Assembly: GCA_007280515.1 (NCBI GenBank)
Contig: QYPL01000002.1
Span: forward strand, 100,929 to 164,928
From: Sediminibacterium sp.
GTDB taxonomy: Bacteria; Bacteroidota; Bacteroidia; Chitinophagales; Chitinophagaceae
Direction: 5' to 3'
DNA: 64,000 bases
The notes under the pieces are model-generated. The model had not been told where the DNA came from. It saw only the letters and a program-made list of their open reading frames with translations, and ran no database searches. A program made the position numbers and the translations under genes. Below, piece by piece: positions 51,987 through 60,548 of the stretch (within the stretch, counting starts at the first letter, position 1; each line of letters starts with the position of its first letter).

Positions 51987-53498
51987 TTAGTTTTTAGCTA
52001 ATGAAACCCCATTCATTTCTACAGCTGAAACTTTTCCTTGCTCGTTTAATCTAAAATTAAGCCCTGTTTTGCCTTGCCATTTTTTATGCCAGGCCAATTG
52101 AAAAGTATCATAATTCCAATGTGATACGACTCCTTTGCCTAATTTAATATTTTCACCCACTAATGTTTCATTTTCGAGGGTAATGGTAATGCTTCCAAAT
52201 AAAGGGTCGGTATAAGTGCCTACATAGGCCTGCAAAGGCAGTGAGGGCTTGGTGTTCAGCACTCTTGTTGCCTCTTCGGCTGCATTAGCTGCTGCTGCTT
52301 TAGCTCTAATATTGCCATACAAGGTTAGGAAGTCGGCGCTCCAATCGGTATTGCCTCCTAATGCATACTGGTCAAAGGCTTTAAACATTAAAGCATGTCT
52401 TGCTTCTGCATGATCTAAGTTCGCAAAAATATAAACTCCTATTTTTTCTTCAGGCATTTGTCCATGAATCGCAATTTCTCCAGACAAGCTTCCTGTATGA
52501 AAATTTAATTTTCTGCCTTTATAATCTTGTTGAAACCAACCCAATGCATAAGTGGTGAAATTTGGTTTAGTTAATTGTTTAGTAGGATAAAACTCCGATT
52601 CAGTTACAAAAGTTTGAGGCTTTAATAAAGTAGTCCATGTAGTAGGTGATACTAGTCGGCCTCCTTCATATTTACTAGAATCTAACATACACTGCATCCA
52701 TAAAGCAATCTCATCAATGTTAGAATACACAGAGCCTGCCGCTGCAATTCTATCAGCAGAATCTCTTTCTATCACTTGTATTTTCCCCTCCACTCTATCA
52801 TGCGGTTTGGAAATATTAGCATTCGTTACTAAGCCTAATTTAGCACGTGTTTGCATCATGCCTAAGGGTTGGAAAATATTTTTAGTGACAAAGTTTTCCC
52901 ATGGCATACCGCTTACCTTCTCAATTACTTTTCCTGCAATACCATAAAATATATTTTGATAAATAAAACCTGCTCTAAAAGAATAAGAGGGTTTAACCAA
53001 TTGCATGCGCTCCATAATTTCATCACTTGAAAGTATATTCATGGCCCATAAATAATCGGTATTACCCACACCTGAATTATGTAAAAATAAATCACGCACT
53101 CGCATTTGTGTACTTACATAGGAGTCGTATAATCTAAAACTAGGTAGATATTTTATGACAGGATCGTCCCAGTTTACTTTTCCTTGGTCTACTAAAATAC
53201 CCATGGCCGTTGCAGTCATGGCCTTGGTAGTAGAAGCACAAGCAAATAAAGTTTGGTTATTCACTTTATTACCTGTTCCAAGTTCAGTGGTTCCATAAGA
53301 ATTCTTAAAAACGACTTTATTATTTTTAACCACTACAATGGCTAGTCCTGGAATTTCCCATTCCTTAATTGATTTTTGCACATAGTCATCAAAGGCAGCA
53401 GCGGTATCGCTAGCTGTTTTCAAGCTCTTTGTTTTTTGAGCCTGCAGGTTTTGCATGAAAAGCATCAAACAAAGCAGATATGTAATTAATTTTTTCAT
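51987..53498 (-). CDS. Serine hydrolase (beta-lactamase-like) with C-terminal DUF3471-like domain
   Basis: A 503-residue secreted hydrolase with a Sec signal (NLQAQ, residue 21). STTK at 89-92 is the SxxK motif and YQN (FIYQNIFYG) the YxN. HTG (FHTGSLSGE) is the third box, and a DUF3471-type domain follows from about 400. It is flanked on both sides by N-acyl-D-amino-acid deacylase homologues, and some family members are D-aminopeptidases. This supports, without proving, a D-amino acid or D-peptide substrate. The convergent deacylase-like gene ends one base before its stop. Confidence 0.88.
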   Translation of the reverse strand: MKKLITYLLCLMLFMQNLQAQKTKSLKTASDTAAAFDDYVQKSIKEWEIPGLAIVVVKNNKVVFKNSYGTTELGTGNKVNNQTLFACASTTKAMTATAMGILVDQGKVNWDDPVIKYLPSFRLYDSYVSTQMRVRDLFLHNSGVGNTDYLWAMNILSSDEIMERMQLVKPSYSFRAGFIYQNIFYGIAGKVIEKVSGMPWENFVTKNIFQPLGMMQTRAKLGLVTNANISKPHDRVEGKIQVIERDSADRIAAAGSVYSNIDEIALWMQCMLDSSKYEGGRLVSPTTWTTLLKPQTFVTESEFYPTKQLTKPNFTTYALGWFQQDYKGRKLNFHTGSLSGEIAIHGQMPEEKIGVYIFANLDHAEARHALMFKAFDQYALGGNTDWSADFLTLYGNIRAKAAAANAAEEATRVLNTKPSLPLQAYVGTYTDPLFGSITITLENETLVGENIKLGKGVVSHWNYDTFQLAWHKKWQGKTGLNFRLNEQGKVSAVEMNGVSLAKN

Positions 53499-53678
53499 AA
53501 GACTAGTATTTGAGTAATTAAAATATAGTTTTTAATAGAATAAAGTATACGTATAGTATTTGTACTGTATTTATAATGTATTGGCAGCTATTTAAAATTA
53601 CAATTTTTTAAGCTTATGGCCATTTTAATATCTATAATATAAAGGGGATTTAGTAAATTTAGAGAACAACCAAAAGCT

Positions 53679-55247
53679 ATGAAAAAGACTATTTTACTTT
53701 CTTTATGTTTATGCTCCCTATTAACGCTAAAAGCACAGCAGGCCGACTATATTATTAGAAACGGTAAACTCATCGACGGTTCCGGTAATAATTGGCAGTA
53801 TAAAGATGTGGCCATTCAAAATAATAAAATCGTAGCCATTGGAAATTTAAAAAACTGGAAGGCTACTAAAGAAATAGATGCCAAGGGTTTAGTGGTAGCC
53901 CCCGGTTTTATTGATGTGCATGCACATATTGAAGGAGGTGAGACAAGAAACCCCTTAGCCACTAACTTTATTTATGATGGAGTCACCACTGTCATTACTG
54001 GAAACTGCGGAGGCTCTGCTGAAAATTTAAAAATTTATTTTAATACCATTGACTCAATAGGGACTTCTATTAATGTAGCTTCTCTTATTGGACATAATAC
54101 TATTAGAAAGCAAGCCATGGGAACTGCTAATAGAAACGCTACTACAGCTGAAATGCAAACCATGGAAAATTTAGCTGCTCAGGCCATGCAAGATGGAGCA
54201 GTGGGTATGTCTACTGGACTTATTTATATACCTGGTACTTACGCGCCTACAGAAGAAATTGTTTCTCTGGCAAAAGTTATTAGTACTAATGGTGGCGTAT
54301 ATTCTTCTCATATTAGATATGAAGAAGACAGAGTACTTGATGCCATTAATGAAGCGATACAAGTTGGACGCGATGCGCATATACCTGTAGAAATTTCGCA
54401 TTTTAAAGTAAGCGGTCAAAATAATTGGGGAAGAAGTAAAGAAACCATTCCATTAGTAATGAATGCAAGAAAAGAAGGCATCGATGTTACCATTGATCAA
54501 TACCCTTACACGGCAAGTAGTACGCAGTTAAGTGTTTTGCTACCAGACTGGGTTTTATCCGATGGGCAAGATTCTATCATGGCCCGATTAAAAAATCCAG
54601 AAATTAGAGAAAGAGTGGCCACACATAGTATAGGTATTATTAAAAAAAGAGGTTTGAAACATTTTAGTTATGCAGTAGTGGCGAGTTATAAAGCCGATAC
54701 AAGTTTCAATGGGAAAAGTATTGAAGAAATAAATTTATTATTAGGCAATAAACATAATCAAAAAGCAGAAGCTGAAACCATTATTCAAATGACAGAAAAA
54801 GGAGGCGCACAAATGGTTTACCATGGTATGGGTGAAAATGATGTGGTGGCTATTATGAAATATCCTTTTAACATGATTGCAAGTGATGCGGGCATTGCAG
54901 TAATGGGTGCTGGCAAACCTCATCCTAGAGCCTATGGGACCAATGCAAGAGTATTAGGAAAATATGTAAGAGAGATGGGCGTTATTACCTTAGAAGACGC
55001 CATAAGAAGAATGACTTCTTTACCTGCAGAAAAGTTTAATATAAAAAATAGAGGCTTGATTAAAGAAGACTATATAGCAGACATTGTTATTTTTGATGAA
55101 AATGAAGTAACTGATATGGCCAATTATACGGAGCCGCACCAGTACGCTAAAGGGTTTAAGTATATTTGGGTGAATGGTGCATTAACCATTAATGAAGGTG
55201 AGCATAATGGAACTAGAAAAGGAATGGCTATTCGAAATAAAAATTAA
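53679..55247 (+). CDS. N-acyl-D-amino-acid deacylase, secreted
   Basis: A 522-residue amidohydrolase-superfamily enzyme with a Sec signal (TLKAQ, about residue 20). APGFIDVHAH places the metal His at 81 and 83, and GNCGG gives the zinc Cys at 110. YSSHIRYEE and EISHFKVSG supply two more His, and MIASDAG the catalytic Asp. This is the complete site of D-aminoacylases, which release D-amino acids from N-acyl forms. It is followed 26 bases on by a hypothetical secreted protein in the same direction and probably shares its transcript. Confidence 0.9.
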   Translation: MKKTILLSLCLCSLLTLKAQQADYIIRNGKLIDGSGNNWQYKDVAIQNNKIVAIGNLKNWKATKEIDAKGLVVAPGFIDVHAHIEGGETRNPLATNFIYDGVTTVITGNCGGSAENLKIYFNTIDSIGTSINVASLIGHNTIRKQAMGTANRNATTAEMQTMENLAAQAMQDGAVGMSTGLIYIPGTYAPTEEIVSLAKVISTNGGVYSSHIRYEEDRVLDAINEAIQVGRDAHIPVEISHFKVSGQNNWGRSKETIPLVMNARKEGIDVTIDQYPYTASSTQLSVLLPDWVLSDGQDSIMARLKNPEIRERVATHSIGIIKKRGLKHFSYAVVASYKADTSFNGKSIEEINLLLGNKHNQKAEAETIIQMTEKGGAQMVYHGMGENDVVAIMKYPFNMIASDAGIAVMGAGKPHPRAYGTNARVLGKYVREMGVITLEDAIRRMTSLPAEKFNIKNRGLIKEDYIADIVIFDENEVTDMANYTEPHQYAKGFKYIWVNGALTINEGEHNGTRKGMAIRNKN

Positions 55248-55273
55248 CTTATTTAGAAATATAAATTTTGCAT

Positions 55274-56035
55274 ATGAAAACACCTTTCAATATAGTACGC
55301 ATTTTTAGTATAATAGTATGCTCAATAATACTAAACAATAATCTTCAAGCGCAAACTTTAACCATTGATATAAGTAACCCAGGACAGGGGCCAAGCAGCG
55401 GCATGGTTAGGATTACCAATAGTTCTGCTATTGGTGATAAAAAAGCCACAGGCTTAACTTACGAAGATGTAGAGGGGACTCCTTTTTGGGACGAGCATTG
55501 GAATAGTGCTTTATTATATTTTAAATCTGGGGCTATTTATAAACTACCTAAGGCGAAATTAAATTTATACACCACTGAACTGCATTATGAAAATGAAAAA
55601 GACGGTGAGTTAGTAGCCGAAACTAGTTTGATTGATAAAATTGTTTTTTTAAATAGTAAGGATGCTACTAAAGTTTTGGCGGTTTTTGCAGTACTACCCG
55701 ATTATATTGATAATAAACCTGCCGGGTTTTACCGCGTGTTTAATAATGGAGTTTATCAATTGATTTTATTGCAAAAGAATTTAGTAAAAGTGAGTCCCTT
55801 TGATCCTTTAGCGGGTAAAAATGCAACTAGCTTTTTTACTAAATCATATTATGGGATTTATACTAATGGGAAAATAATACCATTGAAGGTATTAGATAGA
55901 AACAGCATTTTATCGGTTATTCCTTTTAATGCAAGTGTGGAACCTTGGGTAAAAAATACAAAAAATAAATTAAAGTCTGAGGAAGATATAATTGCGCTAC
56001 TTAATTATTATAATAGTTTAGAAGCCGCTAAATAA
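55274..56035 (+). CDS. Hypothetical secreted protein
   Basis: A 253-residue protein with a Sec signal (NLQAQ, about residue 27). The body is beta-rich, with YEDVEGTPFWDEHWNSALLY, YTTELHYENEKDGELVAETS, FYRVFNNGVYQLILLQKN and a helical tail (EEDIIALLNYYNSLEAA). I recognise no domain, though such proteins of similar length are common in Bacteroidota genomes. The ATG at 55274 is chosen over a TTG at 55268. The same TTGCATATGAA start context occurs at the 1345 gene. It lies 26 bases after the deacylase gene. Confidence 0.65.
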   Translation: MKTPFNIVRIFSIIVCSIILNNNLQAQTLTIDISNPGQGPSSGMVRITNSSAIGDKKATGLTYEDVEGTPFWDEHWNSALLYFKSGAIYKLPKAKLNLYTTELHYENEKDGELVAETSLIDKIVFLNSKDATKVLAVFAVLPDYIDNKPAGFYRVFNNGVYQLILLQKNLVKVSPFDPLAGKNATSFFTKSYYGIYTNGKIIPLKVLDRNSILSVIPFNASVEPWVKNTKNKLKSEEDIIALLNYYNSLEAAK

Positions 56036-56061
56036 TTTTATTAGCTCAACATTTCTGCTGT

Positions 56062-56766
56062 TTATCCTTGGATCAATTTAGCAATACTAAAGGCAGCAGC
56101 CGCAGCTATAGCGCCGGTCATCATTACCTTTACACCACCCCACCAAGGATTCACGCCTGTAATTTTGCTTTTAAAAAATCCGAAAATATACAAACAGATT
56201 AAAGTAATAACAGCTGAAATTTTTAATCCCTCAATGGCCTCTGTTACAAAAAAATAGGGGGTTAAAGGAACTAAGCCCCCTACTATATAACTAGTACCAA
56301 TATTAAAAGCACTTTTTCTAGCTCTTTTAGGGTCAGGCTCTTCTAAGCCTAATTCATGTTTCATCATAAATTCTACCCAACGCTTATCATCCTTAATAAT
56401 TTCTTGGGTAGCTTCATCTGCTGTGCTAGCACTTAATCCCCATTCTAAAAATACTTTACGCACTTCTTCTATCTCTACCTCTCTTTTATGTTTTAATTCC
56501 CAATATTCATTTTTTAGTTCACTAGCATAATGGTCTTGTTCTGTTTTACCTGCTAGAAAGCCTCCTAAGCCCATGGCAATAGAGCCTGCGGCAATTTCAG
56601 CTATACCCGCTATCCAAATTAGGTTTACATTTCCTTGGACAGCGCCGCTCAAGCCAGCAGCCAATGCAAAGGGAACGGTAAGCCCATCGCTCATCCCAAT
56701 AACAATATCGGTAAGCATATCACTGCTTTTTAAATGTTCTTCTAGGTGTAAATGGGTATCATTCAT
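56062..56766 (-). CDS. VIT1/CCC1-type iron/manganese transporter
   Basis: A 234-residue membrane protein of the vacuolar iron transporter family. DIVIGMSDGLTVPFALAAGL at about 20-39 is the VIT helix 1 signature with the conserved Asp. GSIAMGLGGFLAGKTEQDHY (61-80) leads into the cytoplasmic metal-binding domain, which has several Glu including EVEIEEVRKVFLEWG. SAFNIGTSYIVGGLVPLTPY forms helix 3. Such carriers move Fe2+ or Mn2+ out of the cytosol. It converges with the hypothetical protein gene and is divergent from the third Gfo/Idh/MocA gene. Confidence 0.9.
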   Translation of the reverse strand: MNDTHLHLEEHLKSSDMLTDIVIGMSDGLTVPFALAAGLSGAVQGNVNLIWIAGIAEIAAGSIAMGLGGFLAGKTEQDHYASELKNEYWELKHKREVEIEEVRKVFLEWGLSASTADEATQEIIKDDKRWVEFMMKHELGLEEPDPKRARKSAFNIGTSYIVGGLVPLTPYFFVTEAIEGLKISAVITLICLYIFGFFKSKITGVNPWWGGVKVMMTGAIAAAAAFSIAKLIQG

Positions 56767-56927
56767 AAAAGCAATTTTAATCTATTTGGATTGTCCAAAT
56801 TTAAGTAAAAAAGAATAAATTTAGTGAAGGAATGTTAAGTATAAATAGAGGACTGAGCATTATCATTTTTTTATTTTTCCTAGACATGAATTAATAATAA
56901 AATTATTTTTTACTTTAATAACAAAAA

Positions 56928-58196
56928 ATGAAAACACCGGAAAAAAATAGCCGTCGTCGATTTTTAAAAAACTCAGCTGCTGTGGTAGCAGGTTTTTCAA
57001 TTGTTCCAAGACAAGTGCTAGGTAGAGGATTTTTAGCCCCTAGTGATCAACTAACCAAGGGTATCATTGGAGTAGGTGGTATGGGTAGAGGTCATATTCC
57101 TTATGCAGGCACTCGAGTAGTAGCCATTTGTGATGTAGATAAAAAACATTTACAATCTGCAGCAGCACTTGTAGGAGGAAATATAAAAACTTTTCATGAC
57201 CACAGAGAATTAATTGCACTACCAGAAGTAGATATAGTGCATATTGCCACCCCACCTCATTGGCATGGTATTATGGCTATTGAAGCTGCCAAGGCAGGCA
57301 AGGATATTTGGTGTGAAAAACCAATGACAAGAACTATCGGCGAAGGAAAACGAGTGGTAGAAGCCGTTCAGCAGTATAAGCGTATGTTTCGTTTAAATAC
57401 ATGGTTCCGTTATGAAGATACTTTTTATGGAATGAAGTCGACGGTGAAGCCTATTAAAAAATTAGTAGAATCGGGCTTATTAGGTTGGCCATTAACTGTA
57501 ACAGTTAGTAAGACCACGGGCTTTGATTGGAAATTTTATTGGGTAGGCAAAACAAAATTAGAAGCACAACCTGTACCTGAAGAATTAGATTATGAAAGAT
57601 GGTTAGGCCCTGCACCCTTCAAACCTTATAATGAACATAGAGTACACCAAACATTTAGAGGCTATTGGGATTATGATGGAGGAGGTTTAGGAGATATGGG
57701 ACAACATTATATCGATCCTATTCAATACTTCCTAGAGAAAGATGAAACGAGTCCTGTTTCAGTGGAGATTGATGCAGAACAACAACATCCTGATGCTTGC
57801 GGTACCTTTAGAAAATTAACTTTCACCTATGAAGATGGTTGTAAGATTATTTTAGATGGAGAGGCCAAAGACCCAAGCGCAGCCTATATTGAGGGGCCTA
57901 AGGGTAAACTTTTTGCTGGCTTTAAGTCGGACATTCCGAATTTAACAGAGAAATTAGCCATGATGCCAGATCCTGCACCTCAGGTCACTGATTTTTTAGA
58001 ATCGGTAAGAGAGAGAACCCCTTTTGCATTGAACGAGTCCAATGGTTTTAGATCTTGTACTATTATTAATATGGGAAAGATGGCATTACAATTAGGAAGA
58101 AACTTAAAGTTTAATCCAATCACCCAAGAATTTATTAATGACGAAGAGGCAAACAGATTAATTAACCCGGCGATGCGTTCTCCTTGGACCATTTAA
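56928..58196 (+). CDS. Gfo/Idh/MocA family oxidoreductase, Tat-exported
   Basis: A 422-residue dehydrogenase-like protein with a strong twin-arginine leader, NSRRRFLKNSAAVVAGFSIV. GIIGVGGMGRGH near 45-56 binds the nucleotide. CEKPMTRTIGEGKRVV near 125-140 carries the EKP signature. YWDYDGGGLGDMGQHYID is the active-site His block. It is 23 bases before a protein with two DUF1080 domains. Related pairs act in a pathway in which an oxidoreductase makes a 3-keto glycoside that a DUF1080 enzyme then splits. This gene pair fits that pathway well. Confidence 0.9.
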   Translation: MKTPEKNSRRRFLKNSAAVVAGFSIVPRQVLGRGFLAPSDQLTKGIIGVGGMGRGHIPYAGTRVVAICDVDKKHLQSAAALVGGNIKTFHDHRELIALPEVDIVHIATPPHWHGIMAIEAAKAGKDIWCEKPMTRTIGEGKRVVEAVQQYKRMFRLNTWFRYEDTFYGMKSTVKPIKKLVESGLLGWPLTVTVSKTTGFDWKFYWVGKTKLEAQPVPEELDYERWLGPAPFKPYNEHRVHQTFRGYWDYDGGGLGDMGQHYIDPIQYFLEKDETSPVSVEIDAEQQHPDACGTFRKLTFTYEDGCKIILDGEAKDPSAAYIEGPKGKLFAGFKSDIPNLTEKLAMMPDPAPQVTDFLESVRERTPFALNESNGFRSCTIINMGKMALQLGRNLKFNPITQEFINDEEANRLINPAMRSPWTI

Positions 58197-58219
58197 TCAT
58201 TCAAAAAAAATTACTTTCA

Positions 58220-60442
58220 ATGAAAAATAAAATTTCTTATTTATTTATCTTCTTATTATTTGCCACACAGGTTATTGCTCAAGTAGGATCAGTAAAAAAT
58301 ATCATTAATAGTTTTCCTTATCAACAACCTTCCGAAACTGAAGCAGCTATTACTTCAATGCATACTTGGGGGAATGGCCAATGGAAACAATTAGTAAAGT
58401 TATTAGATAACGATTCTTTAAAACTAAAGCCTACTTATGCTTTAAATGCTTATGTGAATGAGGCTAGTTTAAATGCATCACTAAAACAACAGCTTGCTGA
58501 AAACTTAGCAGCCGTGTATGGATCTGCTAAAACTTTTTATGCACGTGAATTTATTATTAAACAATTAGCCTTATTAGGTGACGATGCGGCGGTAAAATTA
58601 CTCAGTAGTTTATTAAAAAATGAAACCTTTTCAGGCAATGCAGCAAGAGCTTTGACAAGTATTCATACTGCTACTGCTAAGCAAGCATTAACCAAGGCAT
58701 TAAAATCGGCGGCTGGTGAAAATGCAAAACATGTACAAGCAGCTTTAGATAATTTTAATTTTAAATTACCAGAAATTAAAATAACAAGCGTTGAAAAACA
58801 AACCATAACTACACCTGCACAAAAATTATTAAGCTTACAAGACAGAATGGGAAAAGCTAGTACCCGATTAGAAAAAAGAAATGTACTGCATGAGGCATCA
58901 CTCATTCCAGGCTTTGCAAGCTTTATGTTGGTGAGTAAAGCATTAAATGATGAAACGATTAATAAAGAAGCTGCCGTCATTCTAGCACGCTTAGCCTTGG
59001 CTGATAAAAATATAAGAGGGCCAGAAGTAAGAGCCAGCTTGGAAAAGGCAGTAGGCCTTATTCGTGGACCCTTATACCCTCCACATGGTTTAGGCCCCTC
59101 AGATATGATGTCAGATATTGTTGGTGTGGATAGTCCTTTTTTAGTAACGAAGCTTAAACAACATTTAAAAAACTTACCCTATGATAATGGATTTGTGAGC
59201 TTATTTAACGGCATGGATTTAACCGGATGGAAAGGCTTGGTAATGAACCCTATTGCTAGGGCGAAGATGAGCGACTCTGCTTTAAAAGCAGCAGAACAAA
59301 AAGCCAATGAGAAAATGAAAAATGATTGGATTGCCAAGGACGGTCTTTTGGTATTTACAGGACATGGTGATAACCTAGCGACAGAAAAAAAATATGGCGA
59401 TTTTGAAATGTATGTAGATTGGAAAATTACGGAGAAAGGCGATGCAGGTATTTATTTAAGAGGAAGTCCACAAGTGCAAATATGGGATACTAGTAGAAGA
59501 GAAGTGGGTGCACAAGTAGGTTCTGGTGGTTTATACAACAATATAAAAAATCAGAGTAAACCCTTGTTAGTAGCGGATAACAAAATTGGGGACTGGAATA
59601 ACTTTCATATTATAATGAAGGGCGCAGAAGTTACTGTTTATTTAAACGGCGTATTAGTAACGGATAATGTAACCTTAGAAAATTTTTGGGATCGTAAATC
59701 ACCCATTTTTGCTAAGGAGCAAATTGAATTACAAGCCCATGGTACTTATGTAGCTTATAGAAATATTTATATAAGAGAAATTCCTTCTGACGAAAAAATA
59801 AATTTATCAGAAGAAGAAAAAACCCAAGGTTTTGTTTCTTTATTTGATGGCACTAATTTAGACAGCTGGACAGGTAATAGTTCAGGCTATTTAATTGAAG
59901 AAGGCGTAGTGGTAGTGAATCCCGATAAAGCTGGAGAAGGTGGAGGAGGTAATTTGTATACTAAAGAAGAGTTCTCTGATTTTATTTATAGATTCGAATT
60001 TCAATTAACACCTGGCGCTAACAATGGTATTGGTGTGCATGCTCCCTTAGAAGGAGATGCTGCTTATGTGGGTATGGAAATACAAGTATTAGATAATGAA
60101 GCCGATATCTATAAAGCCCTACAGCCTTATCAATACCATGGTTCTGTATATGGAGTGATTCCTGCTAAAAGAGGTTTTTTAAAGCCTATTGGCGAGTGGA
60201 ATCAGGAAGAAATTATGGTAAAAGGAACGCAAATTAAAGTAACCTTAAATGGCACAGTCATTACAGAGGGTGATTATGCAGAAGCTTCTAAAAATGGAAC
60301 CATGGACCACAAAGAACATCCAGGTTTATTAAGAACTACGGGTCATCTTGGTTTTCTAGGCCATGGCGATGTACTAAGATTTAAAAATATGCGTGTTAAG
60401 GTAATAGAAGAAGATAAGAAAGGAAAGAAAAAGAAGAAGTAA
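58220..60442 (+). CDS. HEAT-like plus tandem DUF1080 protein (3-keto-glycoside hydrolase-like), secreted
   Basis: A 740-residue secreted protein. After a Sec signal (TQVIAQ), residues about 90-330 form helical HEAT-like repeats (AREFIIKQLALLGDDAAVKL). Two DUF1080 jelly-roll domains follow: about 335-540 (FVSLFNGMDLTGWKG, YLRGSPQVQIWDT) and about 545-730 (FVSLFDGTNLDSWTGNSSGY, YVGMEIQVLDNEADIYKALQ). It ends with a lysine-rich tail (DKKGKKKKK). DUF1080 proteins of this kind hydrolyse 3-keto disaccharides. The ATG at 58220 is preferred to one at 58184, which overlaps the upstream gene and spoils the signal. Ends at a strong hairpin. Confidence 0.87.
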   Translation: MKNKISYLFIFLLFATQVIAQVGSVKNIINSFPYQQPSETEAAITSMHTWGNGQWKQLVKLLDNDSLKLKPTYALNAYVNEASLNASLKQQLAENLAAVYGSAKTFYAREFIIKQLALLGDDAAVKLLSSLLKNETFSGNAARALTSIHTATAKQALTKALKSAAGENAKHVQAALDNFNFKLPEIKITSVEKQTITTPAQKLLSLQDRMGKASTRLEKRNVLHEASLIPGFASFMLVSKALNDETINKEAAVILARLALADKNIRGPEVRASLEKAVGLIRGPLYPPHGLGPSDMMSDIVGVDSPFLVTKLKQHLKNLPYDNGFVSLFNGMDLTGWKGLVMNPIARAKMSDSALKAAEQKANEKMKNDWIAKDGLLVFTGHGDNLATEKKYGDFEMYVDWKITEKGDAGIYLRGSPQVQIWDTSRREVGAQVGSGGLYNNIKNQSKPLLVADNKIGDWNNFHIIMKGAEVTVYLNGVLVTDNVTLENFWDRKSPIFAKEQIELQAHGTYVAYRNIYIREIPSDEKINLSEEEKTQGFVSLFDGTNLDSWTGNSSGYLIEEGVVVVNPDKAGEGGGGNLYTKEEFSDFIYRFEFQLTPGANNGIGVHAPLEGDAAYVGMEIQVLDNEADIYKALQPYQYHGSVYGVIPAKRGFLKPIGEWNQEEIMVKGTQIKVTLNGTVITEGDYAEASKNGTMDHKEHPGLLRTTGHLGFLGHGDVLRFKNMRVKVIEEDKKGKKKKK

Positions 60443-60479
60443 AAGACAAGCCTTATATTTTTAAAGCCTTATAAGAAAC

Positions 60480-60513
60480 AAAAAACCCTCCCGAAAATAG
60501 GGAGGGTTTTTTT
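60480..60513. terminator. Bidirectional intrinsic terminator
   Basis: AAAAAACCCTCCC (60480-60492) / GGGAGGGTTTTTT (60500-60512) with a 7-base loop, between the convergent DUF1080 and Oar-like genes. Confidence 0.92.
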
Positions 60514-60548
60514 GTAGCTATAACTAGCTAAAGAAATTATTAAACTGA

